A DNA stretch of 64,000 nt from Oscillospiraceae bacterium (GTDB lineage Bacteria > Bacillota > Clostridia > Oscillospirales > SIG627). Both the position numbers and the translations under genes were made by a program. Positions 10,501 through 20,356 of this stretch are shown here, in pieces; within the stretch, counting starts at the first letter, position 1; every line of letters begins with the position of its first letter. The stretch covers positions 1-64,000 of the forward strand of contig SVTV01000001.1 in NCBI GenBank assembly GCA_015063605.1. The letters are read 5' to 3'. Below the pieces are notes generated by a model. That model did not search any database, was not told the DNA's origin, and saw nothing but the letters and a program-made list of their open reading frames with translations.

Positions 10501-10679
10501 CCTACGATAAGATCGTATATGATGTCGGCTTTGTCAAGATATTTATCCGCCTCCGCACGGTATTTTTCCGCTGTTTCCCTTACGTATTTGTCATGCCTTG
10601 CATTGTAAAGGAGAGCGGCTCGCTTTTCGTCGGTGTAGATTGTGGATCTGCCTTTAAGGCTTAAGGGTGCATGGTTCAT
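7509..10679 (-). CDS. Heparinase II/III-like protein (copy 2)
   Basis: Paralog of the neighbouring ORFs; GHGHKDSLNLGMTFHGLNMAPDLGYP. Confidence 0.8.
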   Translation of the reverse strand: MNHAPLSLKGRSTIYTDEKRAALLYNARHDKYVRETAEKYRAEADKYLDKADIIYDLIVGEGLFRYYFVGDGVDPHRTECRYCHEDIAQHKNMYGWKTDPFNAPWKVECPVCGRKFPSNDFESYYKLGLTRDGRFDPEKAKREHIRLFGSLDNVGYLKNELYPEMDEHIDENGRIVNKGVHGWGVDDGFGYLTVNENGNTERHSYIAFYLHTGVWGGTGGNINAVRTPLKAFKNAYLYTGEKKYAVAGAKILDRIADFYPDFDWYMWHELRGREDYHGKILDPIWECWLAAEFAESYDAFFPVYDDKELTDFLSAKAKQYGTDHINPKNTGDHLRKNAEDGILRAIYKAALYGKIQGNFGMDQSTVVTAAVVLNTMPETGEWLDWVMAPGGTSGRGDHTPRRAGGNVMAQLINVVDHDGFGNECSAGYNSLWRDALLEAANTLLGYELYPVADLFKNPKFLKMFYSDIFMTMGGYYTAQIGDAGAFASTGVYAGIPTNVAGYIATRDPLFAQILYFINGRSAKGLRYPDTFKDPSSLEKEVEEIIEKYGELDLPGTMQTGYGLASLRDGGINREPIRDMWLYFGANYGHGHKDSLNLGMTFHGLNMAPDLGYPKDTGVNPNRVQWISSTLSHNTVMVNEKAQVHTQNRGTPFHFDDSGIVKLVDVDRTAAYPDIETYRRCVVMIRADENESYGVDFFRIFGGYDHLYSFHSQSKEISMTEGLTLIPQNGGSYASPDVPWGDDPSPKSNTTGWSNIYDYPDGYTWLENVEKDLSPEKDVMIEFKITDFKKRLSDPEGIYLRMHMLSDEPLNEVSIADGYPVANSSNPQTNIKYVLARRKTSSEKELYSLFTTVFEPYKDTRYISSVSLLGIKRADGKEFGEKEKAAAVKVVLNSGREDIIIYSSDASIEYIIDNRISFKGFLGVIFTENGKIVYSYGNDCSLLCGKKKLSAYTGRIIDFEKSLSLKNFIEVSFDDNDIDPHALAGRHIYISNDGVRSAVYEIKSTEKTDKGSFILNTGDITLIRSYIDNLSPEKGFVYNISEGQVFRIPLSFSEKDQ

Positions 10680-10699
10680 GGTAGCTTTCTCCGCAGTTT

Positions 10700-13600
10700 T
10701 TAAAGGGTTGCCGAATGGCCCACAGGGATACGGAAGGCTTGTCCCTCGGATATGTTGTATTCGAAGCCGTCCTCCGGCTTGTATTTATCGAGATATTTAC
10801 GGATAAGGGATGTGTTTCCGAGGCTTATGAGTACGTTTCCGTTATCGAGCCTTGAAGCGTTCAGAATATTGTAAGCGCCGTTCTGAACCTTGTCATTGTC
10901 TATGTATATCCACTTGCCCTTTATTACGTCAAGCTCCCCGTCCGTTATATCGCAGGATATCTCGATACTGTTTTCAAGAGTGAATTCCTTTGTGAAGGAA
11001 ACGATATGTCCCGTATATGCATCTCTTGCATCTGTTATTACGTCCGAAATGTCCGTTCCGTCATTTGTGTAGGCGTATACGGCTTTTCCGTCAATATACG
11101 ATATAACTCCCGCAAAGCCCTTGAAGAAAAGTGTATCGTCTATTATGTATTCCACGGTATTGTCATAGGATATGATAACGATATCCGTTCTGCCGTTTGC
11201 AAGGGATACCCTTACGGCTCTTACCTTTTCGTTTTCGGAGAGCTCCTTGCCGTCCTTACGCTTTACGTTTACAGCTTCGGCGGATGAAATGATCCTTTCA
11301 CCCTTGTAAGGCTCGAAAACGGTGGTGAATACCGTGTCGGAATTCTCTCCTTCATCGTACTTACGGCGTGCGAGAACGTATTTTATAACAACATCGGGGT
11401 TATTTGCGTTTGCCACGGGATGACCGTCAACTATGGATACCTCCTCAAGAGGCTTATCGCAGAGCATGGTCATGCGAAGATGGAGATCGGAGGAGTCCTT
11501 TAATATTTTTCTGTAATCCGTAATTTCAAAGTCTACGGAAAAGTCCTTTTCGGGGGAAAGATCCTTCGTTACATTGTCAAGCCATGTATAGCCGTCCGGA
11601 TATATGAATTCATTCTGCTTCCAGTGCTTTCCGGAAAGAGGCGATGGGTCTTGTCCGTAAGGAACATCGGGGGAAGCGTATGTTCCTCCGTTCTGATAAA
11701 TGAGGTTTAAGCCTGCCGTTTCGGAAACCTTTTCCGATTGAGAATGGAATGAATACAGATGGTCGTTTCCGCCTCTTATACGGAAGAAATCCACGCCGTA
11801 GCTTTCGTTTTCGTTTACATTTATCATCAGAACCGTGCGGCGGTATTCCTCTGTCTCGTCGTATACGGCACTCTTGTCCGCATCCATTATCTTTACTCTT
11901 CCCGTATCATCGAAGTGGAGAGGGAAGCCTCTGTCCTGGAGACGTTTCTGAGAGCGTTCGTTTACCACTACCGTGTTGTGAGCGATTGTAGAGGATATCC
12001 ACTGGACTCTGTTTGCTTCGGCGCCGGTGTTTTTCGGATATCCCAATTCGGGAGCCGCGTTAAGACCGTATGCGGTAATTCCCAGATTGAGACCGTCACT
12101 GTGAGCGTGTCCCGTAGTCGTTCCCATATACATCCAAAAGTCGCGTTTTGTATTTTTTTCTTCGGTGATCTCACCGTCTCTCAGCGCCGCAAGACCGTAG
12201 CCCGTCTGCATGGTGCTTCCCAATTTGTATTCGCCGTATTCGTCTATTATATTCTGAACCTCATTTGCAAGACGTGCGGGATCCTTGACTGTATCGGGAT
12301 AACGGAGCCCCGCTGCTTTTTTACCGTTGACAAAATACATGAGACGTGCGTATATGGGATCCTTTGCGGCGGTATATGCGCTGATAAGGCGGTCAATGGG
12401 AAGGATTATTCCCGCACTTCCGTAAGCTCCCGCATCTCCGATCTGAGCAGTGTAATATCCGCCCATAATGAGAGGAAGGTGGGAAAGGAACATCTTCATG
12501 AATTTGGGATTCTTGAAAAGATCCGTATCGGGGTAGAGCTCGTATCCTCTCAATATATCCGCCATCTGGAAGAGGCAGTTTATCCATATGCTGTTGTAGC
12601 TGGGAGAGGATTCGTTGCCCATTCCGTCACGATCCACCACATCTACAAGCTGTGCGTAAACATTGCCGCCGATTCTGTCGGGAGTATCGTCTCCGAAGCG
12701 TTGAGGGGGAGAGGGACGCATTGCCCAATCGAGCCACTCGCCCGTTTCGGGCATGGTGTTGAGAACAACGGCGGCGACCGCAACGGCAGTCTGATCCATA
12801 CCGAAATTGCCTGCCAGCTTATTCTTTACGGCGCCTCTGTAAACGGCGCGGAGTATACCGTCTTCTGCATTTTTTCGTAAGTGATCTCCCGTATTTTTGG
12901 GATTTATGTGATCCGTACCGTGCTCCTTTGCTTTTGCGCTCAGGTAAGCTATCAGCTCTTCATCATCGTATGCGGGATAAAAGGCATCGTAGGACGTGGA
13001 AAATTCACGGGAAAGACCGCATTCCCAAACGGAGTCCAGGATCTTTCCGTGATATCTATCACCTCTGTTTTCATGCCAGAGATACCAATCGTATTCGGGA
13101 TAGAAGTCGGCTATTCTGTCTAAGATCTTGGCACCTGCCCTTGCGTATTTTATATCGCCCGTGTAGAGATACGCATCACGGAAAAGATTCAGGGGTATTC
13201 TTACGCTGTTTGATTTGCCCGTACCGCCCCATACACCGTTGTGAAGGTAAAAGGCTATGTACGAGTGAACTTCCTCGAATCCGTTTTCGTTTACCGTGTG
13301 GTATCCTGTGCCGTCGTCTACGCCCCAGCCGTGAATACCCGCATTTACGATATTTCCGTTTTCGTCAATATGTTCATCCATTTCGGGATAAAGCTCGTTT
13401 TTAAGGTATCCCACGTTGTCAAGAGAACCGAAAAGCTTTATATGCTCTCTCTTTGCTTTTTCGTGATCGAAGTGACCGTCCCGGGTGAGTCCCAATTTAT
13501 AGTAGCTTCCGAAATCGTTGGATGGGAATTTTCTGTGGCATGCGGGACACTCGATCTTCCAGGGAGAGTTGAATGGATCCGTTATCCAGCCGTAAAGCCC

Positions 13601-13873
13601 CGATATCTTTGCTATATCCGCACCGCAGTAACGGCAGGTGGAATGCTTGGGGTCGGGACGTGAGCCGACGAAGTAGTAACGGAAAAGACCTTCGGCAACG
13701 ATGGAATCGTATATGAAATCCACCTTGTCGAGATACTTATCCGCTTCACGGGCGAGATTTTCAGCTTTCTTTTTTATTACTTCATCATGCTTTGCGTTAT
13801 GAAGAAGCGCCGCACGCTTTTCGTCTGTGTATATGGTGCTCTTGCCCTTAAGGGTCAAAGGGGAATTATTCAT
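10700..13873 (-). CDS. Heparinase II/III-like protein (copy 3)
   Basis: Paralog; GHAHSDGLNLGITAYGLNAAPELGYP. Confidence 0.8.
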   Translation of the reverse strand: MNNSPLTLKGKSTIYTDEKRAALLHNAKHDEVIKKKAENLAREADKYLDKVDFIYDSIVAEGLFRYYFVGSRPDPKHSTCRYCGADIAKISGLYGWITDPFNSPWKIECPACHRKFPSNDFGSYYKLGLTRDGHFDHEKAKREHIKLFGSLDNVGYLKNELYPEMDEHIDENGNIVNAGIHGWGVDDGTGYHTVNENGFEEVHSYIAFYLHNGVWGGTGKSNSVRIPLNLFRDAYLYTGDIKYARAGAKILDRIADFYPEYDWYLWHENRGDRYHGKILDSVWECGLSREFSTSYDAFYPAYDDEELIAYLSAKAKEHGTDHINPKNTGDHLRKNAEDGILRAVYRGAVKNKLAGNFGMDQTAVAVAAVVLNTMPETGEWLDWAMRPSPPQRFGDDTPDRIGGNVYAQLVDVVDRDGMGNESSPSYNSIWINCLFQMADILRGYELYPDTDLFKNPKFMKMFLSHLPLIMGGYYTAQIGDAGAYGSAGIILPIDRLISAYTAAKDPIYARLMYFVNGKKAAGLRYPDTVKDPARLANEVQNIIDEYGEYKLGSTMQTGYGLAALRDGEITEEKNTKRDFWMYMGTTTGHAHSDGLNLGITAYGLNAAPELGYPKNTGAEANRVQWISSTIAHNTVVVNERSQKRLQDRGFPLHFDDTGRVKIMDADKSAVYDETEEYRRTVLMINVNENESYGVDFFRIRGGNDHLYSFHSQSEKVSETAGLNLIYQNGGTYASPDVPYGQDPSPLSGKHWKQNEFIYPDGYTWLDNVTKDLSPEKDFSVDFEITDYRKILKDSSDLHLRMTMLCDKPLEEVSIVDGHPVANANNPDVVIKYVLARRKYDEGENSDTVFTTVFEPYKGERIISSAEAVNVKRKDGKELSENEKVRAVRVSLANGRTDIVIISYDNTVEYIIDDTLFFKGFAGVISYIDGKAVYAYTNDGTDISDVITDARDAYTGHIVSFTKEFTLENSIEISCDITDGELDVIKGKWIYIDNDKVQNGAYNILNASRLDNGNVLISLGNTSLIRKYLDKYKPEDGFEYNISEGQAFRIPVGHSATL

Positions 13874-13907
13874 GATACTGCCTTTCGGTAATAAGTTTGA
13901 TTTTTGT

Positions 13908-16900
13908 TTATTGAATAGTTGCGGTGAAGCTCATGGGTATCCTGAGCTTTTTGCCCTTTTCTATATTTGTTATAAAGCCCTCTTCGGGTTTGAATTTATC
14001 CTTATAGCTTCTTATGGGAGATACGCTTCCCAGGTCGATGAGGATATTTCCGTTTTCAAGCACTTCGGCGTTTTCAATGAGGAATACACCGTTCTGAACA
14101 TTGTCGTTGTCGGCGTAAAGATGTCTTCCGATGATACCGTTTATATCTATATCTCCGTCGGGTATTATCTCAACCGTGTTTTTGAGAGAGGGGGTATCGG
14201 TCACATCGATGACGGTTCCCGTATATGCGCTTATCTTATCGGTTATAAGGCTTCCTATCCTTTCGCCGTCGCAGAGGTAAGCGTAGGTCTCCCTGGCGTT
14301 TTCGTAGGACAGTACTCCTGCAAAGCCCTTGAAAGTGAATAATCCGTCTACCGTATACGTTAACGTATTGTCAAAGGCGCAGATAACGTAATCCGTTCTG
14401 CCGGATGTAAGTGTGATCTTTACGGCACTTACGCCGTTTGTGCTTCCGTTTTCCGATACAGCCTCCGCCTTTTCTATGTCCTTGATATAACGTGTATTCT
14501 TATAAGGCTCGAATACCGTGGTGAAAAGCGTATCGGAATCGCTTTCATCATTGTATTCACGGCGCGCCAGCAGATATTTCGAAGGCGCCTTCGGGTTGTT
14601 TTCGTTGTCTACGGGATGACCGTTTACAACAGATACTTCGTCAAGCGGCGTATCGCTTGTCATTGTAAGACGCAGATGGAGTCCCGAGGAGTCCTTCAAT
14701 ATCTTATTGTAATCCGTTACCTCAAAATCCACGGAGAAGGTCTTTTCGGGGGAAGTGTCCTTTGTTACGTTATCAAGCCATGTGTATCCGTCGGGATATA
14801 CGTAACAATTATGACTCCATGTTTTTCCCGATTCGGGTGAGGGGTCTTCACCGTAAGGAACATCGGGGGACGCATACGTACCCGTTTCCTGCGGGATAAG
14901 CTTCAAGCCCTCGGTCTCGCTTATGGATTCCGACTGAGAATGGAAGGAATAGAGGTGAGTCTTGCCGCCCTTTATGCGGAAAAGGTCAACTCCGTAGCTT
15001 TCGTCCTCGTTTGCTCTAACCATGATAAGAGCACGGCGGTATTCGCTGACCTCATCATAGGCTGTGTTTTTATCAGCATCCATGAGCTTTACCCTGACTG
15101 TGTCATCAAAGTGGTGGGGTGTACCCGTATCGTGGAGAGGTTTTTGTGTTTTTTCGTTTACCGTGACAGTATTATGGGATATGGTGGAGGATACCCACTG
15201 TATTCTGTTGGCTTCCGTACCCGTATTCTTGGGGTAACCCAGATCGGGAGCCATGTTCAGACCGTAAGCATCCATGCCGAGATTTAGAGAGTCCGCGTGA
15301 CCGTGTCCCCATGAGATACCCATGTAGATCCAGAAATCCCTTACCGTGTTTTTTTCATCCGTATTCCTTCCGTCACGGAGAGCCATGAGACCGTAGCCCG
15401 ATTGAAGTGTGCTTCCGAGATCGTATTCACCGTATTTTTCTATTATCTCTTCCACTTCTCTTGCAAGCCTTGAAGGATCCTCCACGGTATCGGGGTAGCT
15501 TAAGCCCTTTGAGGACTTACCGTTGAAAAGGTACATGAGCTGAGCGTATTTTATATCACCCGTAGCCATGTATGCACCTATCATGTTTCTGACAGAGCCT
15601 ATTATACCGGGGCTTCCGTATGCGCCCGAATCGCCTACCTGAACTGTATAATAGTCACCCATTATGAGGGGGACGTGGGAAGTGAACATTTTGAGGAATT
15701 TGGGATTCTTGTAAAGGTCTGCGGAGGGATAAAGCTCATAGCCCGACAGAGCCTCCGCTATGTCAAATGTGCTGTTTATCCATATACTGTTATAGCTTGG
15801 TGAGCACTCGTCTCCCATGCCGTCACGGTCAACACGGTCAATGAGCTGTGCGGATACGTTTCCGCCTATGCGGTCGATTATTTTTTCACCGTAGCATTCG
15901 GGAGGAGAGGGACGCATTACCCATTCTATCCATTCACCCGTTTCGGGCATTGTGTTGAGTATTACGGCGGCATAAGCCACGCTTGCCTGATCCATACCGA
16001 AGTTGCCCGCAAGCTGACTCTTTACTGCGGCATGATATATGACACGAAGTATTCTGTCTTCGATGTGCTTGCGGAGATGATCGGCGGAGCTTTTGGGGTT
16101 TTCACCGTCTGTGCCGTGCTTTATTGCTTTTTCGCTTAAATACTTTATAAGCTCTTCATTTTCATAAACGGGGTAAAATGCATCATAGCACAAAGCAAAT
16201 TCCTTGCAGAGACCGCATTCCCATGTTCCGTCGAATATCTTACCGTGATAAGGATCGCCGCCTCTTTGCTCCTGCCAGCGGTACCAATCGTATTCGGGAT
16301 AAAAATCCGCTATTCTGTCCAAGATCTTTGCGCCCGCTATGGCGTATTTTTCATCTCCCGTATAAAGGTATGCATCACGGAAGGCATTGAGAGGAGTTCT
16401 TACGGCGTTGTTTTTTGTGGTGCCGCCCCATATTCCGTTGTGAAGATAGAATGCGATATATGTATGGGCTTCCTTAAAGCCGTTCTTGTTTACCGTGTGA
16501 TATCCCGTACCGTCATCCACGCCCCATCCGTGAACGCCCTCGTTTACGATATTACCGTTTTCGTCAATGTGCTCGTCCTTTTCGGGATAAAGCTCGTTTT
16601 TAAGGTATCCCACGTTGTCAAGTGAGCCGAAAAGCTTTATATGCTCACGCTTTGCCTTTTCGGGATCGAAATGACCGTCCCGGGTGAGACCCAATTTATA
16701 ATAGCTTCCGAAATCGTTGGAGGGGAATTTTCTCCCGCAAATGGGACATTCCACCTTCCACGGGGAATTGAAGGGGTCTGTTTTCCAGCCGTAAATGTCA
16801 ACAAGAGAACCGATATCCGCACCGCAGTAGCGGCAGGTGGAATGATCGGGATCGGGTCTTTCACCCGTGAAGTAATAACGGAAAAGACCTTCGGAGGCGA

Positions 16901-17150
16901 TGGAATCGTATATAAATTCCACTTTGTCGATATATTCGTCGGCGGTTTTTGCAAAGCTCTCCGCCTTCGCCTTAGTTGTTTCATCGTGCTGTGCATTATA
17001 AAGCATAGCTGCACGCTTTTTATCTGTATAAACGGTAGACCTTCCCTTTTTGGAAAGAGTACCGCATTCGGTGCGTATATCGGTGTTCATTTTTTTGTTT
17101 GCCTTTCTGTTGAACTCAGACTTTGTGTCCTGACAGACTTTTTCGGACAT
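13908..17150 (-). CDS. Heparinase II/III-like protein (copy 4)
   Basis: Paralog; GHGHADSLNLGMDAYGLNMAPDLGYP; alternative start at 17090. Confidence 0.8.
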   Translation of the reverse strand: MSEKVCQDTKSEFNRKANKKMNTDIRTECGTLSKKGRSTVYTDKKRAAMLYNAQHDETTKAKAESFAKTADEYIDKVEFIYDSIASEGLFRYYFTGERPDPDHSTCRYCGADIGSLVDIYGWKTDPFNSPWKVECPICGRKFPSNDFGSYYKLGLTRDGHFDPEKAKREHIKLFGSLDNVGYLKNELYPEKDEHIDENGNIVNEGVHGWGVDDGTGYHTVNKNGFKEAHTYIAFYLHNGIWGGTTKNNAVRTPLNAFRDAYLYTGDEKYAIAGAKILDRIADFYPEYDWYRWQEQRGGDPYHGKIFDGTWECGLCKEFALCYDAFYPVYENEELIKYLSEKAIKHGTDGENPKSSADHLRKHIEDRILRVIYHAAVKSQLAGNFGMDQASVAYAAVILNTMPETGEWIEWVMRPSPPECYGEKIIDRIGGNVSAQLIDRVDRDGMGDECSPSYNSIWINSTFDIAEALSGYELYPSADLYKNPKFLKMFTSHVPLIMGDYYTVQVGDSGAYGSPGIIGSVRNMIGAYMATGDIKYAQLMYLFNGKSSKGLSYPDTVEDPSRLAREVEEIIEKYGEYDLGSTLQSGYGLMALRDGRNTDEKNTVRDFWIYMGISWGHGHADSLNLGMDAYGLNMAPDLGYPKNTGTEANRIQWVSSTISHNTVTVNEKTQKPLHDTGTPHHFDDTVRVKLMDADKNTAYDEVSEYRRALIMVRANEDESYGVDLFRIKGGKTHLYSFHSQSESISETEGLKLIPQETGTYASPDVPYGEDPSPESGKTWSHNCYVYPDGYTWLDNVTKDTSPEKTFSVDFEVTDYNKILKDSSGLHLRLTMTSDTPLDEVSVVNGHPVDNENNPKAPSKYLLARREYNDESDSDTLFTTVFEPYKNTRYIKDIEKAEAVSENGSTNGVSAVKITLTSGRTDYVICAFDNTLTYTVDGLFTFKGFAGVLSYENARETYAYLCDGERIGSLITDKISAYTGTVIDVTDTPSLKNTVEIIPDGDIDINGIIGRHLYADNDNVQNGVFLIENAEVLENGNILIDLGSVSPIRSYKDKFKPEEGFITNIEKGKKLRIPMSFTATIQ

Positions 17151-17378
17151 TTAAGCCTTTGATACGTGAAAAATACAAGTATACAAGCTCTATTATAGCA
17201 TACCGCAGGTTTTGATGTCAACGCAAAAGTATTATATTGTTATGGAGTTATTAAATGAAAATGACAGAGAATATCTACTCTTTTTGTATAATTTAAGTAA
17301 ATCGGTGGAAGTGATTTATCGGTAAGAAAAAAGTGACGAAAAGAGATAAAATTACCCTAAACAATTTGTGAATGAATA

Positions 17379-17407
17379 TTGACAAGATGTTCTTATTATG
17401 TTAAAAT
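17379..17407 (+). promoter_or_regulatory. Sigma-70-type promoter for the solute-binding protein gene
   Basis: TTGACA - 17 nt - TAAAAT. Confidence 0.65.
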
Positions 17408-17491
17408 GTTGTTACCGTTAACTCGGAAGCTCCCCGAAAAGACAGCTTTGATACAATCGGGGTTGTGCAATCTAAACAAAAAAGCATAAGG

Positions 17492-17519
17492 CACGTCTGA
17501 AAACAGCTTTTCGGACGTG
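17492..17519 (+). promoter_or_regulatory. Strong hairpin in the 5' leader of the solute-binding protein gene
   Basis: CACGTC T GAAAA CAGC TTTTC G GACGTG just upstream of the RBS. Confidence 0.6.
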
Positions 17520-17549
17520 AAGCTTGACAGAAAGGAAATGGAAATAACT

Positions 17550-19049
17550 ATGAAAAAAACTATCAGAGCTATTTGCATTATGCTCGTGGCAATGCTTTGT
17601 CTCGGCATGGTTGCATGCGGCGGCGATCCCGTAAATACGGGCAGCGCAAACACCGGTGAGAATGCAGGTACTGTTGCCGGCACAGGCTCCGCAACAACGG
17701 AAGAGGACCGTTCGGCGATTCTTGAGCTTGATGAAAATATCAATTTCGCTGAAGGTGGCAAGCCCTATGAGTTCAGAATACTCGGTATAACGAACGGCGG
17801 CTACGATACGGATGACTTCTTTGCGGAAGAGCTTCTTGAAGAGCCCATAAACGATGCTATCTACACAAGAAATCAGACTCTTCTTGAAAAGCACGGTGTT
17901 AAGGTCACTATCAAGAATGACACAACAGCGAATACCTTCCAGGCGGCGAAAAACAATATCGGCGCACACCTTGACAGCTACGATATGTATATGCCTCTTA
18001 TCAATGACGGTGTTCCGTTGGCAAAGGAAGGATATATATACAACCTTTACGAGGTTCCCAATCTTTCCGTGGAAAAGGTATGGTGGGATCAGAACCTTGC
18101 GGAATCCCTTACAATTTATGATAAGCTTTATTTCTCCATAGGCGATATCACAACGGTCGACGATGACCTTTGCTACGTAACCGTATTCAATAAGGACTTC
18201 CTTCAGGAGCTTAAGCCCGAGGAAAACCCCTATGAGCTTGTAAGACAGCATAAGTGGACGCTTGACAAGTTCAGAGAGCTTGTAAAGGGCTTCAACAATG
18301 ACGATGACGGTAACGGCACTATGACAAGCACAGATACATGGGGCTTCAGTACATTTACAAACAGCGCTACCGTATTTTATCAGGCGGCAGGCGAGCGTAT
18401 GGTAAGACCCGACGGCAACGGCGGATTCGAATTCTCTATGCAGACCGAAAGAGCGTATGAGGTCCTCGAAACCGTACTCGACTTCATGGTAACCGATTCC
18501 AAGGATTTTTGGAGAACAGATAAGATAGCAGGTAACTCCATTGACGCATTCAAGAGCGGTAAGCTTGCATTGAGAACAGTATGCTTTGATACTGTATTCG
18601 GCTTCCGTGAAATGGAAATGGACTTCGGCGTTCTTCCTTATCCTCTCTTTGATGAAGACCAGAAGGAATATCAGACACCTACATCCACAGAGTGCTACTG
18701 CCCCGGTGTTATGATCCCCGTAACAGCCTCCAACCTCGAAAGAACCGGCGCTATCACAGAGCTTCTCGCTTACTACGGATATCAGCATCTTACACCCGCA
18801 TACTATGAAACATCAGTAAAGGGTGTCATCTCGAGAGATGAGGATACATGGGAAATGCTTGATCTCATATTCGGCAACAAGATATATGATATAGGCTACA
18901 TCTACAACTTCGGTGATATGCAGTTCGTTATAAACGAACTTACAAAGAACGATAACCTCAATTACGTATCAAAGCTCGACTCCATAAAGGATGCCGTTGC
19001 GGCAGACATTCAAGAGGTTCTCGATGCGTTCCATTTCAATCAGAACTGA
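17550..19049 (+). CDS. Extracellular solute-binding lipoprotein (sugar ABC transporter type)
   Basis: Signal peptide with lipobox (CLGMVACGG), long Thr/Gly linker and SBP-like body; start at ATG 17550 after AAAGGAA. Confidence 0.75.
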   Translation: MKKTIRAICIMLVAMLCLGMVACGGDPVNTGSANTGENAGTVAGTGSATTEEDRSAILELDENINFAEGGKPYEFRILGITNGGYDTDDFFAEELLEEPINDAIYTRNQTLLEKHGVKVTIKNDTTANTFQAAKNNIGAHLDSYDMYMPLINDGVPLAKEGYIYNLYEVPNLSVEKVWWDQNLAESLTIYDKLYFSIGDITTVDDDLCYVTVFNKDFLQELKPEENPYELVRQHKWTLDKFRELVKGFNNDDDGNGTMTSTDTWGFSTFTNSATVFYQAAGERMVRPDGNGGFEFSMQTERAYEVLETVLDFMVTDSKDFWRTDKIAGNSIDAFKSGKLALRTVCFDTVFGFREMEMDFGVLPYPLFDEDQKEYQTPTSTECYCPGVMIPVTASNLERTGAITELLAYYGYQHLTPAYYETSVKGVISRDEDTWEMLDLIFGNKIYDIGYIYNFGDMQFVINELTKNDNLNYVSKLDSIKDAVAADIQEVLDAFHFNQN

Positions 19050-19083
19050 GTTAAAGTTTTAAAAAATAAACTCGTATGAGAAA

Positions 19084-19123
19084 AACACGGCAGAAGATCC
19101 GAAAAAGATCTATCTGCCGTGTG
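19084..19123. terminator. Bidirectional terminator between the SBP gene and the convergent ATPase gene
   Basis: AACACGGCAGA...TCTGCCGTGTGAG with flanking A and T runs. Confidence 0.75.
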
Positions 19124-19128
19124 AGTTT

Positions 19129-20319
19129 TTATAAGCTTTCCATTGTAAGAAAATCTTTTAATTTAATATGCTTTACCGCACTTGTGGAATAATCGATGTC
19201 GTCGTTTGTGATGATGATCTTTTGCGATAAAGGATCTGTGTTTTTGAATGCATTGAATTCTCTTTGATAAGTTTTATCCTCGGCTACGCTGTAAGCCACC
19301 TGTACATAATATTGCTTTGAGCCCTTTGACGCAAGAAAGTCTATTTCCTTTCCGTCATTATTGTATACGTATAACTCATAACCCATATAAAGAAGCTCAT
19401 TATAGACGATATTCTCAAGGTTGTGGGTAATGTCGAAACGGTTGTTCACACAGCGGATGGAATTGAAGCAAACGTCGGCATTGTAGATCTTTGAGTAATA
19501 CGCCAGCTCTTTTTTTGTCTTGGTTGAGTATTGCTTTACGGATTCGATGATGTATGCCTCTTCAAGGTAGCTTAAATACTTCATTATCGTATTTATCGAG
19601 CAGCTTGCATGCTCCTGCTTTATATAATCGCGGATGGAGCTTACGGAAAATATTCTGCTGTTGCTTCGTAAAATGAAATTGACAAGAGATTTGAAGAGTA
19701 CTTCTTTTCTTATTTTGTATCTTTTAATCAGATCGTTTATCACTATCGTATCGTCGAGGTCGCTTAAATATCTGCTTTGAGCGTCCTGAGAGTCGAATTC
19801 AAACCTCTTGGGAAATCCTCCCCATATAAGGTAATCAGTGACCGAGGGCTCCTTGCCCAGCTCCTTGCAATATTCTGCTATCTCCTTATAAACGAAGGGT
19901 CTGATGCGGAATGCAACGTACCTTCCCGATAGCTCTTTCGTGAATTCTCTTGATAAAAGCTTTGAGTTGGAGCCTGTGATAAATAAAGAGCAGTCATAAA
20001 GCCTCAATGTTTTGCACGCATCCTGCCATCCGTCAAGTGTCTGTATCTCATCGAAAAACAGGTAGCACTTGCCGCTTTTTTTGTTTTCCTCCACATATGA
20101 TATCAATTTTTCGGCGTCGGTTATATTTGAAGATATTCTTTTATCTTCAAAATTAAGGTAAATGATATTATCTGTTTTTTCTTCTATCTCTTTTATGATC
20201 TGCTCCATGATAACGGACTTTCCGCATCTGCGTATGCCGGTTATTATCTTTATCAGATCCGAGTTATAAAACGGGCGTACCTGCTCTATATAATGCTCAC
20301 GCTGTATCATATTCATCAC
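19129..20319 (-). CDS. AAA ATPase with DUF4143-type C-terminus (COG1373-like)
   Basis: Walker A TGIRRCGKSV, CYLFFDEIQ Walker B, C-terminal NDGKEIDFLASKGSKQYYVQVAYSV. Confidence 0.85.
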   Translation of the reverse strand: MMNMIQREHYIEQVRPFYNSDLIKIITGIRRCGKSVIMEQIIKEIEEKTDNIIYLNFEDKRISSNITDAEKLISYVEENKKSGKCYLFFDEIQTLDGWQDACKTLRLYDCSLFITGSNSKLLSREFTKELSGRYVAFRIRPFVYKEIAEYCKELGKEPSVTDYLIWGGFPKRFEFDSQDAQSRYLSDLDDTIVINDLIKRYKIRKEVLFKSLVNFILRSNSRIFSVSSIRDYIKQEHASCSINTIMKYLSYLEEAYIIESVKQYSTKTKKELAYYSKIYNADVCFNSIRCVNNRFDITHNLENIVYNELLYMGYELYVYNNDGKEIDFLASKGSKQYYVQVAYSVAEDKTYQREFNAFKNTDPLSQKIIITNDDIDYSTSAVKHIKLKDFLTMESL

Positions 20320-20356
20320 CGTGCCTTTCCGAAGACTTCTGTTTTACTATATATAT

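Noticed and set aside
11759-12880. Long plus-strand ORF antisense to heparinase copy 3 (and similar shadows in copies 1, 2 and 4)
   Set aside because: Lies wholly opposite a well-supported coding frame; low-complexity Cys/Tyr/Val-rich translation is typical of antisense shadows from biased codon use.
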